Shown: one piece after another, positions 1 through 4,893 of the stretch
Layout of the letters: every line of letters begins with the position of its first letter
Numbering within the stretch: position 1 is the first letter of the stretch
Source: Alphaproteobacteria bacterium
GTDB taxonomy: Bacteria > Pseudomonadota > Alphaproteobacteria > DAOWDM01
Reading direction: 5' to 3'
DNA length: 5,059 nt
Assembly (NCBI GenBank): GCA_030639035.1
Contig: DAOWDM010000054.1
Coordinates: forward strand, 1-5,059
The notes under the pieces: generated by a model
Database searches by the model: none
What the model was told of the DNA's origin: nothing
What the model saw: the letters and a program-made list of their open reading frames with translations, nothing else
Position numbers and translations under genes: made by a program

Positions 1-303
1 AGCATTATATTTATCATAAAACTTGATAACGTTATCTATACTCTCTTTTTGCTCATTATTAAGATTTCCAATATTTCCTCTTGAAATATTATCTATTTTA
101 AATTGTCCTTTATGCTCTAGATATAATTCAGGCACGACAGGACCTAAAGCCCACGCTTCAATGTTTTCTTTAAATAAAGGTTCTTCATCCCATACCAAAG
201 ACCAAGCTTGAGAATAATAGCAAAGTTTTTGAAGTTTCATAGCTGTGAGAGATTTAACTTCTTTTATGATGTATTTTGCAACATCAAAAACGCTAACAGA
301 CAT
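1..303 (-). CDS. Panacea-domain (SocA-like) antitoxin, partial at left edge
   Basis: This open frame is not closed in the window. It starts at ATG 303-301 and runs off the left edge after 101 codons without a stop. A good Shine-Dalgarno, AAGGTG (314-309), lies 5 nt before the ATG. The translation has the hallmark of the Panacea domain (DUF4065, SocA/GepA type). Residues 22-33 read MKLQKLCYYSQA, followed by W34, then PLF (42-44) and EAWALGPVVPELY (49-61); this 'KLQKLlYYaQ ... EAW..GPVVPe.Y' pattern is diagnostic. Known family members are antitoxins: Caulobacter SocA acts as a ClpXP adaptor for the toxin SocB, and other Panacea proteins neutralise diverse adjacent toxins. No toxin is visible. 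The upstream neighbour is the HAD gene behind its own terminator, so a partner, if any, would lie downstream beyond position 1. The protein could also be an orphan antitoxin or a phage-borne Panacea protein. Family assignment is firm; the toxin pairing is unknown. Confidence 0.85.
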   Translation of the reverse strand, partial: MSVSVFDVAKYIIKEVKSLTAMKLQKLCYYSQAWSLVWDEEPLFKENIEAWALGPVVPELYLEHKGQFKIDNISRGNIGNLNNEQKESIDNVIKFYDKYNA

Positions 304-308
304 ATCAA

Positions 309-347
309 CACCTTTTGAATTAAAAATTCATCTCTTTAAATGTTATA
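309..347 (-). promoter_or_regulatory. Candidate -10 box and Shine-Dalgarno of the Panacea gene
   Basis: The 94-bp gap between the HAD stop and the Panacea start is extremely AT-rich. On the minus strand it holds TATAAC (347-342) as a possible -10 box about 38 nt before the start codon, and the ribosome binding site AAGGTG (314-309). I see no convincing -35 hexamer at the right spacing, so the promoter call is weak. A terminator immediately upstream makes an own promoter in this gap likely. Confidence 0.3.
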
Positions 348-390
348 CTTTTATTTTTATAAAAAACATATAACAAAATTCTATTTAAGT

Positions 391-430
391 AAAAAAATTA
401 CCACATAAGCGATGGTAGGATAGCTTGTGG
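391..430 (-). terminator. Rho-independent terminator after the pyrD-HAD operon
   Basis: Positions 401-430 form an inverted repeat. GCTTGTGG (423-430) pairs with CCAC..AAGC (401-410), giving an 8-bp stem with a 2-nt bulge and a 12-nt loop. On the minus strand the hairpin is followed by the TAA stop codon and then seven T (397-391). The stem lies within the last codons of the HAD gene, so the stop codon falls between hairpin and T-tract. The bulge weakens the stem somewhat. Confidence 0.5.
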
Positions 431-1267
431 GGATCTGCCGTAGTGGCGGAGAATGTCTTCTAATTTTTGCATGTCTGGCATTCCTTTTGAGAAGCCTATT
501 TCACGGGCGTGAATACCTCCGCAAACAAAAACAGAGTCTAAGCCTGCGACTTCTGCTCCAGCTAAATCTGTTTCAAAAGCATCGCCTATCATTACGACTT
601 TGCTTTTGTCCTCTATCTGCAAGCCTTCAAGGCAATACATGTAAACGGACTTGTCAGGCTTTCCACGATAACAAACTCTTCCGCCCATAGCTTCATACTT
701 TGTAGCAAGAGTGCCTGCACAAATATCAAACTGACCATGGTTAAGTATTATTTTGTCTGGATTAACACAAACCATTGGTAAAAAACGCTCAACACAAGCA
801 GAAAACAAAGGAATATATGTATCAACAGAATCATTAACAAACAAATTGCCTGTATTTAAAATAAAATCGGCTTTGTTCGGATCGGTTACAATTCTATATT
901 CAAGACCTTCATATACGCTTTCATTTCGCTCTGGTCCTAAATAATAGCAATTCGTTCCTAATGAAGCTAAAAAAGCATCTTTTTTAGATTTGAACTCATG
1001 ATAAACAACTTCTCCAGAAGACAGCACTCCGTCATAAAGACTAGACGGCAATCCCATGTTATTAAGATCTCGTACAACAACATAAGAACGTCTAGGAGTA
1101 TTTGTAAGAAAAACTGTTTTTTTCCCTGCCTCACGCAGTCTTGTCAACGCTTCTATAACACCAGGATACAGCACTCCTCCGTCATGAACTACCCCACCTA
1201 GACCAAGGATAAAAGCGTCATAACGCTCTGCTAAAACTGACAATCCTGAAAACAATGGAATATTCAT
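398..1267 (-). CDS. HAD-superfamily class IIA protein (TIGR01459-like), nucleophile missing
   Basis: This 289-aa protein matches the class IIA HAD phosphatase family in length and motif order. HAD motif I should be D-x-W-G-V-x-H-[ND]-G, but residues 22-30 read GLGGVVHDG, so the nucleophilic Asp is Gly22 and the usual Trp is Gly24. Motif II (LTNTPRR, Thr55-Asn56), motif III (RGKP, Lys203) and motif IV (GDAFETD, Asp229 and Asp234) are intact. The cap region contains LGPERN (110-115) and CAGTLATKYEAMGG (183-196), as in relatives. The start ATG lies 8 nt after the pyrD stop; its only SD-like sequence, AAAGG inside the pyrD end, is about 16 nt away, so translation is probably coupled. A normal member would be expected to hydrolyse a small phosphate ester, with substrate unknown. 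Without the Asp nucleophile this copy should not form the phospho-enzyme and may be a binding or regulatory relic. Confidence 0.85.
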   Translation of the reverse strand: MNIPLFSGLSVLAERYDAFILGLGGVVHDGGVLYPGVIEALTRLREAGKKTVFLTNTPRRSYVVVRDLNNMGLPSSLYDGVLSSGEVVYHEFKSKKDAFLASLGTNCYYLGPERNESVYEGLEYRIVTDPNKADFILNTGNLFVNDSVDTYIPLFSACVERFLPMVCVNPDKIILNHGQFDICAGTLATKYEAMGGRVCYRGKPDKSVYMYCLEGLQIEDKSKVVMIGDAFETDLAGAEVAGLDSVFVCGGIHAREIGFSKGMPDMQKLEDILRHYGRSPQAILPSLMW

Positions 1268-1275
1268 GAAATATT

Positions 1276-2391
1276 TTAAGAACCTTTGTTGATATCTGCA
1301 CCAACGGCTTCTGAAACAGATTTATATCCATCAGCTTTTAAAAGCTCTGCAAGTTCTTTCTTTATTTTTTTGATAACCATAGGACCATGTATAATAACTG
1401 ACGTATAAATTTGAACCAAAGATGCTCCAGCACGGATTTTTTCATACGCATCAGCACCTGAAGTTATGCCTCCAACTCCAATAATAGGGATTTGCCCATT
1501 AGTATGTTTATACATTTCCCTTAAAAGCTGTGTAGTTTTTTCCATAATAGGCTTGCCACATAACCCTCCAGGCTCATCTTTTCTTTTTGATACCAGAGTT
1601 TCAGGACGTGTCCCTGTCGAACCGCCAACAATAAGACCATCGAATTTATGTTTTAACAGCATTTCTGCTGTAATCCTTTTACCTTCATTATTTATATCAG
1701 AAGACATTTTTAAAAGCAGCGGAGGAGTTTTAATTGGAGTGGCAATATTTACTGCTAAACGTAATCTTCTTAAAAGCTCATCTAAAGATTCCTTAAGCTG
1801 AAATTCAGCTAAAGATTCCATATATGAGTTTGATATATTGATAACAACATAATCAGCAAACGGAGCAACAGCTCTAATTACTGCATCATATTCTCCAACT
1901 ATATCTCTTTCTGCTTCATCGATTGATTCTACATTAAAAACATTTTCACCGATACTTACACCGACAACGCCCTTTCTTCCTCGACGTTTAGCTAAAAGCA
2001 TGCTTGCTTTTTTACTGCCTATATTATTAAAACCTGAAGTTTGATAAATAATAGCCTCATCTTTTCTAAGCTTATAAGCTCGTTTAGTTATTTTATCAGG
2101 TTCTAGAGTAATAGTCCCTATTTCACCAAAACCAAACCCGATACGGATAAATTCATCAATGACTGTACCGCTAGCGTCAAAACCTGCTGCTATCCCTATT
2201 GGATTTGGAAATTTTCTGCTCCAAACAGTAGTTGATAGAACCTTCTCATCAGACTGCCTTTGTTTTTTCCAAACCTTGTCTTTTAACAGCCAGATTATTA
2301 TTTTTCTTATAGTATCTGGTTCTAGTCTAGCCAGCAACGGGCTAGCAAATTCAAACGGATCTCTTTTAGAAAAAGCACTGAAAATGCCCAT
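1276..2391 (-). CDS. pyrD: Class 2 dihydroorotate dehydrogenase-family protein with altered active site
   Basis: From ATG 2391 the protein is 371 aa, close to the usual class 2 length. A longer TTG start (2406) is possible, but GGAG (2402-2399) sits 7 nt before the ATG. Class 2 PyrD is the membrane-associated FMN enzyme oxidising dihydroorotate to orotate with quinone in pyrimidine synthesis. Family features are clear: an N-terminal helical region (LARLEPDTIRK), NPIGIAAGFD (63-72), EIGTIT, GFNNIG, GGLCGKP (275-281), PIIGVGGI (302-309) and GASLVQIYT (322-330). Against E. coli PyrD, however, catalytic Ser175 is Asn188, and residues touching substrate or flavin differ: Lys66 to Ala73, Asn111 to Gln117, Asn139 to Ser146, Asn177 to Tyr190, Asn246 to Gly257. 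Asn172 (Asn185), Thr86 (Thr93) and Lys217 (Lys228) remain. The FMN phosphate region therefore looks kept while the dihydroorotate pocket does not. It is first gene of the operon with the HAD gene. It is probably a divergent paralogue rather than the working PyrD; alignment numbering is by eye. Confidence 0.88.
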   Translation of the reverse strand: MGIFSAFSKRDPFEFASPLLARLEPDTIRKIIIWLLKDKVWKKQRQSDEKVLSTTVWSRKFPNPIGIAAGFDASGTVIDEFIRIGFGFGEIGTITLEPDKITKRAYKLRKDEAIIYQTSGFNNIGSKKASMLLAKRRGRKGVVGVSIGENVFNVESIDEAERDIVGEYDAVIRAVAPFADYVVINISNSYMESLAEFQLKESLDELLRRLRLAVNIATPIKTPPLLLKMSSDINNEGKRITAEMLLKHKFDGLIVGGSTGTRPETLVSKRKDEPGGLCGKPIMEKTTQLLREMYKHTNGQIPIIGVGGITSGADAYEKIRAGASLVQIYTSVIIHGPMVIKKIKKELAELLKADGYKSVSEAVGADINKGS

Positions 2392-2402
2392 AAATACACT
2401 CC
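2389..2402 (-). promoter_or_regulatory. Shine-Dalgarno deciding the PyrD start
   Basis: On the minus strand GGAG (2402-2399) is followed by the 7-nt spacer TGTATTT and ATG (2391-2389). The upstream in-frame TTG at 2406-2404 would place this SD inside the coding region and has no SD of its own, so the ATG is preferred. Confidence 0.75.
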
Positions 2403-2682
2403 GCAAAACAATTTTTTTGGTTTATTTCTATACAAGTTAAACTAATACTACACTCAATCAATGCAAGCAATAGCAGAAAAAGCTTAAATGACACTAATGT
2501 TACACTAAATGATATTGTTTTATATTTTTCGCATTTTGAACAATGCTTTTCATTTTGCGACACACGTTTTACGTGCCTGTCTCAAAAACCTTATTTTTCA
2601 GCAAGATAGCCCACACACAAAAACTGGCATCATTTTTGCTTGTATATTAGCAATACATAAAAAATATTGAAAGCAAATACTG
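2392..2682. other. Intergenic control region between pyrD and the small plus-strand ORF
   Basis: This 291-bp stretch shows no convincing gene. For pyrD, a possible sigma-70 promoter on the minus strand is TTGCTT (2470-2465), 17 nt, TATTAG (2447-2442), giving a leader of roughly 45 nt. An imperfect 18-bp direct repeat overlaps this promoter. Further right are small inverted repeats: GCATT/AATGC (2531-2535 and 2542-2546) nested inside CGCA/TGCG (2530-2533 and 2556-2559), and CACGT-TTT-ACGTG (2563-2575). No tRNA, integrase site or clear plus-strand promoter was found. Confidence 0.4.
2441..2510. repeat. 18-bp imperfect direct repeat near the pyrD promoter
   Basis: ACTAATACTACACTCAAT (2441-2458) and ACTAATGTTACACTAAAT (2493-2510) match at 15 of 18 positions. 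The copies are 52 bp apart start to start, about five helical turns, so both would face the same side of the DNA. The proximal copy overlaps the candidate -10 box of pyrD. They could be binding sites for a regulator; in such AT-rich DNA, chance similarity remains possible. Confidence 0.4.
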
Positions 2683-2871
2683 ATGAAAAACTCTTATGAA
2701 AGATTGACGCCACTAGAAAAAGCTTTAGATGCTGTAGGAAAGCAGAAAAAAGAGGAACGTTCTTTTATTCAAAAAAGAGATGCTTTTAGTTCAAAACCTC
2801 TTTCTGAATATACCAGAGGTATTGATTTTTTGATGAACTTCCCTCTTCCTGCTGGAACAGTGCTTCACTAG
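2683..2871 (+). CDS. Small hypothetical protein, 62 aa
   Basis: I do not recognise this protein. It is the only plausible plus-strand gene. The 62 residues are hydrophilic and Lys/Glu-rich in the first half (ERLTPLEKALDAVGKQKKEE, residues 5-24, likely helical). The C-terminal half has mixed hydrophobic character (IDFLMNFPLPAGTV). There is no signal peptide, membrane helix or cysteine. Codon choice resembles the neighbours, and the frame is not antisense to another gene. Start support is weak, since no clear Shine-Dalgarno precedes the ATG. Its TAG stop (2869-2871) overlaps the TAG stop of the convergent holin gene, and no terminator is visible between them. It lies at the junction between the pyrD operon and the phage-type genes, so it could be a phage or a chromosomal gene. 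Confidence 0.5.
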   Translation: MKNSYERLTPLEKALDAVGKQKKEERSFIQKRDAFSSKPLSEYTRGIDFLMNFPLPAGTVLH

Positions 2872-3419
2872 CTCATTATATTGCGAACAATGGAAGCCAG
2901 CCCTTTTCTCTCAAGCGACTGTCCGCTTTCAATTGTTTTATCGTGGCTTCTTTTCACAACTGACACGCCCAAAACTCCCAAAGCAACGCCCCAGATAGGT
3001 GCAGTATTGACTAGAGCTGAAATTATAGCTGGAGCTTTATCAGGTGTTGCAATTACAGAATATGAAGCAGCTCCCATTGTTGCCACCCATGCAATGGCTA
3101 CAGCATAGCCGAAAGTAGGACGCCAACGTCTTACAAACGCATCATCAGAACGTGTTTCAGCTCTAAAAGTTTCATTTATCTGCCGCAAAGTTTCCATAGA
3201 AGCTTCTCCGTCAAGTTCCTTCATTTTTTCCGTATGACGGTTTGCTTCCCTAATTTCTTCTGGCGTTATATCGTTTGAAGAAACGGCTTTATTTACGTCT
3301 TCAAGAGCTTTAACAGCAGTTTTTGCTATTGGATTGTCAATTTTTCCCAAAGCTCCGCCTATTGCTTTGACAAGCAAAGGCAGTCCTATTTGTGCTAGAA
3401 TTGCAGTTATCATTTTCAT
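2868..3419 (-). CDS. GTA-type three-helix holin
   Basis: This resembles the GTA_holin_3TM family (PF11351), lysis proteins of alphaproteobacterial gene transfer agents and prophages that let the endolysin reach the wall. Numbered from the start at 3419 (183 aa), residues 3-25 are a hydrophobic helix. A charged linker of about 70 residues follows (EDVNKAV ... RQINETFRAE). The family signature FVRRWRPTFGYA (95-106) runs into a second membrane segment (about 103-124), and a third follows at about 132-155, with a basic tail. The frame extends to an ATG at 3437, but that start has only a poor SD. AGGAG (3427-3423) lies 3 nt before ATG 3419 and 9 nt before ATG 3413, the last having the best spacing. 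The gene follows the hydrolase on the same strand after a 152-170 bp gap filled with palindromic repeats. Family call is good; the exact start is uncertain. Confidence 0.82.
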   Translation of the reverse strand: MKMITAILAQIGLPLLVKAIGGALGKIDNPIAKTAVKALEDVNKAVSSNDITPEEIREANRHTEKMKELDGEASMETLRQINETFRAETRSDDAFVRRWRPTFGYAVAIAWVATMGAASYSVIATPDKAPAIISALVNTAPIWGVALGVLGVSVVKRSHDKTIESGQSLERKGLASIVRNIMS

Positions 3420-3427
3420 ATTCTCCT
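3411..3427 (-). promoter_or_regulatory. Holin translation start with Met-Lys-Met double start
   Basis: AGGAG (3427-3423) precedes ATG-AAA-ATG (3419-3411). Spacing is 3 nt to the first ATG and 9 nt to the second. The two possible products would differ by Met-Lys at the N-terminus, the same arrangement as the phage lambda S holin/antiholin start. Use of both starts is an inference. Confidence 0.4.
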
Positions 3428-3448
3428 GTATTGCCATTACTCTTTCAT

Positions 3449-3572
3449 CGTCATTCTGAGGGCTTTAGCCCGTGAAAATCTCTTTTTCCCCGTCATTCTG
3501 AGATTTTCATTAGAAAATCGTGAGAATCTCTTATGCGAGATATTTACGTCGCTACGCTCCTCAATATGACGG
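3449..3572. repeat. Cluster of three palindromic CGTCATTCTGAG repeats
   Basis: Unit A (3449-3484) and unit B (3491-3532) are direct copies with a 42-bp period. Both begin CGTCATTCTGAG and end CGTGARAATCTCTT (R is A in A, G in B). Their middles differ in sequence but each forms a hairpin: GGGCT-TT-AGCCC (3460-3471) in A and GATTTTC-ATTA-GAAAATC in B (3502-3519). Unit C (3571 down to about 3535) is inverted, beginning CGTCATATTGAG on the minus strand, so B and C form a tail-to-tail pair with terminal inverted repeats at 3490-3502 and 3560-3572. The cluster fills the gap between hydrolase and holin. It resembles short dispersed palindromic elements (REP or MITE type) with a CGTCATTSTGAG core that I recall from many AT-rich genomes; a formal family name cannot be given. 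Confidence 0.8.
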
Positions 3573-3589
3573 CTTTGTTTGTAATCGAA

Positions 3590-4027
3590 TTATTTAACAT
3601 CATTATAAAAAAGATGGTTTTTAATTTCAGCACATGGGATTAACCCTTGAGCCCAGAACGGATACACATATTTGTTGTGATAATGAGTAGCTCCGAATGT
3701 TTTATCTTCAATCATTCTTGCAATAGCTCGTCTGGCTATTCTTTCGCATGTACAGAAAACAGGATTTGACGAGTCAATTTTCTCAAGTTTTTTGCGGTTT
3801 GGATCGTTATGATTCCAGCATGAAAACTGCCACGATTTTAAGCAGACTTCCTCGACTGTTGAGCCCCACCAATAACGCCCTCCACGACTTTCAGCTTTTT
3901 TGACACGGTTTATAATTACCAAAGCCACAGCTTCCATTCCGACAAGACCTTCTCCTCTAGCTTCACCATAAATAGTTCTAGCAAGCACATCTACATGACG
4001 TGATAATATTGTTCTTTCGTTTTCCAT
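3590..4027 (-). CDS. SleB-like cell wall hydrolase (phage endolysin)
   Basis: The 145-aa protein is a single Hydrolase_2 domain (PF07486, SleB-like), the peptidoglycan-cleaving fold of spore cortex enzymes and many alphaproteobacterial phage endolysins. Visible motifs are LARTIYGEARGEG (15-27) with the conserved acidic residues of the active-site region, VALVIINRV (34-42), SWQFSCWN (65-72), FGATHYHN (111-118) and the C-terminal NHLFY (137-141). Length equals the bare catalytic domain. There is no signal peptide or binding domain, so release would depend on the holin. The ATG overlaps the stop of the upstream 99-aa gene by one base (TAATG), and GGAGG lies 9 nt before it, so the two are translationally coupled. 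The bond cleaved (lytic transglycosylase versus amidase) cannot be settled here. Confidence 0.87.
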   Translation of the reverse strand: MENERTILSRHVDVLARTIYGEARGEGLVGMEAVALVIINRVKKAESRGGRYWWGSTVEEVCLKSWQFSCWNHNDPNRKKLEKIDSSNPVFCTCERIARRAIARMIEDKTFGATHYHNKYVYPFWAQGLIPCAEIKNHLFYNDVK

Positions 4028-4326
4028 TAGTGATGCCCTCCAGTCGCATCTAGTTTTTCTTCAATTCGTAATAAGTGGCTGGTAATTCGTTTTTCTAAGT
4101 CTTTGATATAGCTGATAGAAGCATAGCTTTTCGCTACCTCCAGCTTGTAAGCAAACAAAGCCTCTTTTAGCTGTGCCGTCCCCCTGTCAAAAAACCGCCT
4201 GTTATTCTCAACATTACGGTCAAGCTCATGCCTGCTTTTCAAAACAAACCAAAACAAGCTGGCAAGCACAGGTATCTCCACCGCACTAATCCACCAAATA
4301 AGGTCAATACTCCAATGTCCTTTCAT
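4027..4326 (-). CDS. Membrane-anchored coiled-coil protein of the lysis cassette, 99 aa
   Basis: No named family is recognised with certainty. Residues 8-29 form one hydrophobic membrane segment rich in Trp and Phe (IDLIWWISAVEIPVLASLFW and on). Residues 31-93 are a charged, probably coiled-coil helix (SRHELDRNVENNRRFF ... LEKRITSHLLRIEEKLD), ending GGHH. GGAG lies 7 nt before the ATG. Its stop overlaps the hydrolase start by one base, which places it in the lysis operon. Size, anchor and coiled coil would suit an accessory lysis protein such as a second holin, antiholin or inner-membrane spanin, but no motif decides among these. It is the first gene after a strong terminator. Confidence 0.75.
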   Translation of the reverse strand: MKGHWSIDLIWWISAVEIPVLASLFWFVLKSRHELDRNVENNRRFFDRGTAQLKEALFAYKLEVAKSYASISYIKDLEKRITSHLLRIEEKLDATGGHH

Positions 4327-4339
4327 TCCATTTCTCCAT

Positions 4340-4369
4340 AAAAAAAGGACGCCTAAAAAGGCGTCCTTT
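4340..4369 (-). terminator. Strong Rho-independent terminator just upstream of the lysis genes
   Basis: AAAGGACGCC (4344-4353) and GGCGTCCTTT (4360-4369) form a perfect 10-bp stem with a 6-nt loop. On the minus strand the GC-rich part of the stem is followed by seven T (4346-4340). On the plus strand the T-run is short and interrupted, so the main direction is leftward. It would end transcripts from the 149-aa gene. The T-tract stops 13 nt before the ATG of the 99-aa lysis gene, whose SD occupies part of that gap. Confidence 0.85.
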
Positions 4370-4381
4370 GTGTTGTGATAT

Positions 4382-4406
4382 TCCAGCTTAAATTAACGAA
4401 GCTGGA
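4382..4406. other. Second hairpin in the leader region before the lysis genes
   Basis: CCAGCTT (4383-4389) and AAGCTGG (4399-4405) form a 7-bp stem, extended to 8 by T4382 and A4406, with a 9-nt loop. It has no T-run on the minus strand and only a mixed AT-rich flank on the plus strand. It lies between the 149-aa gene stop and the terminator at 4369-4340, so it may be part of a readthrough or RNA-processing signal. Function is unknown. Confidence 0.4.
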
Positions 4407-4443
4407 TAATTTCTATTTACTTAATTTTAGATCTTAACTTTTT

Positions 4444-4893
4444 TTATTTATAAAAAATACTGTAAGCATTTGTTATTTTACGTTGCATATTTTGTACTGC
4501 TTTTGGAATTTTGAGGTCAGATAAATCTTTATTAGCTTTCCTTTTAGGAGATTCAAAATCTTGTAGCTGTATAACCCCCTTTAATGTTAGGAAATCATCT
4601 TCTAACTCAGGATCCAAATGTTCTATTTCATGTAACACATTGTTTAGCTGAGAAAAGTAAACTTTAATTACTATTTCATCTGAAGAATTTTGATTTTCTT
4701 CAATAGATGCTGGTTTGCTCCAATAAGCTATACTTGCTTCACAAATTTTGTTTGTTAAATCACGAGCTCTATTAACAGCATCTTTATCTTCTTCACGGTT
4801 ATATTTATGCTTTTGCATAAAATAATCCTTAGTAGCTAGAACAGCATTCCCAACAACAGCACCAATTAGAACTGACCAACCATCAAATGCCAT
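4444..4893 (-). CDS. Single-pass membrane protein of unknown function, 149 aa
   Basis: The protein is not recognised. Residues 5-24 (GWSVLIGAVVGNAVLATKDY) form one N-terminal membrane segment or signal anchor. The remaining ~120 residues are hydrophilic and mostly helical. They comprise a basic and acidic stretch (QKHKYNREEDKDAVNRARD, 27-45), a probable helix around FSQLNNVLHEIEHLDPELEDDF (80-101), and a Lys-rich C-terminus (SPKRKANKDLSDLKIPK, 115-131). The ATG overlaps by one base (TAATG) the stop of the STAS-like gene upstream, with AAGG about 10 nt before, so the two are translationally coupled and probably act together. A strong terminator follows. The combination suggests a self-contained cargo unit next to phage lysis genes; an exclusion, defence or regulatory role is possible but not shown. 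Confidence 0.72.
   Translation of the reverse strand: MAFDGWSVLIGAVVGNAVLATKDYFMQKHKYNREEDKDAVNRARDLTNKICEASIAYWSKPASIEENQNSSDEIVIKVYFSQLNNVLHEIEHLDPELEDDFLTLKGVIQLQDFESPKRKANKDLSDLKIPKAVQNMQRKITNAYSIFYK

Noticed and set aside
1466..1801. Plus-strand 111-codon open frame, and similar frames at 427-690, 753-944, 998-1201, 2159-2440, 2881-3108 and 23-211
   Set aside because: All lie antisense to well-supported minus-strand genes, have no recognisable domains and show low-complexity composition typical of shadow frames.
1801..1860. A compensated frameshift as cause of the odd NISNSYMES motif in PyrD
   Set aside because: Reading the other two frames across this segment does not restore the SSPNTPG motif, and flanking residues align on both sides without a gap.
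2392..2406. Longer PyrD starting at TTG 2406
   Set aside because: The clear GGAG with 7-nt spacing serves ATG 2391; the TTG has no SD and would put the real SD inside the gene.
2366..2563. Minus-strand 65-codon frame with a hydrophobic stretch, starting at GTG 2563
   Set aside because: It overlaps the pyrD start out of frame, begins with GTG without any Shine-Dalgarno and covers the promoter region. The hydrophobic residues follow from T-rich DNA.
2392..2682. Prophage attachment site or tRNA at the chromosome/phage junction
   Set aside because: No tRNA-like fold was seen and no integrase gene or second att copy is in the window, so nothing supports a boundary call.
2859..2869. Hairpin AGTG-CTT-CACT as a terminator between the convergent genes
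   Set aside because: The stem is only 4 bp, and no T-run follows on either strand.
3449..3572. CRISPR array
   Set aside because: There are only two direct units and one inverted unit; the repeats are short, and the 'spacers' are themselves palindromic hairpins rather than unique sequences.
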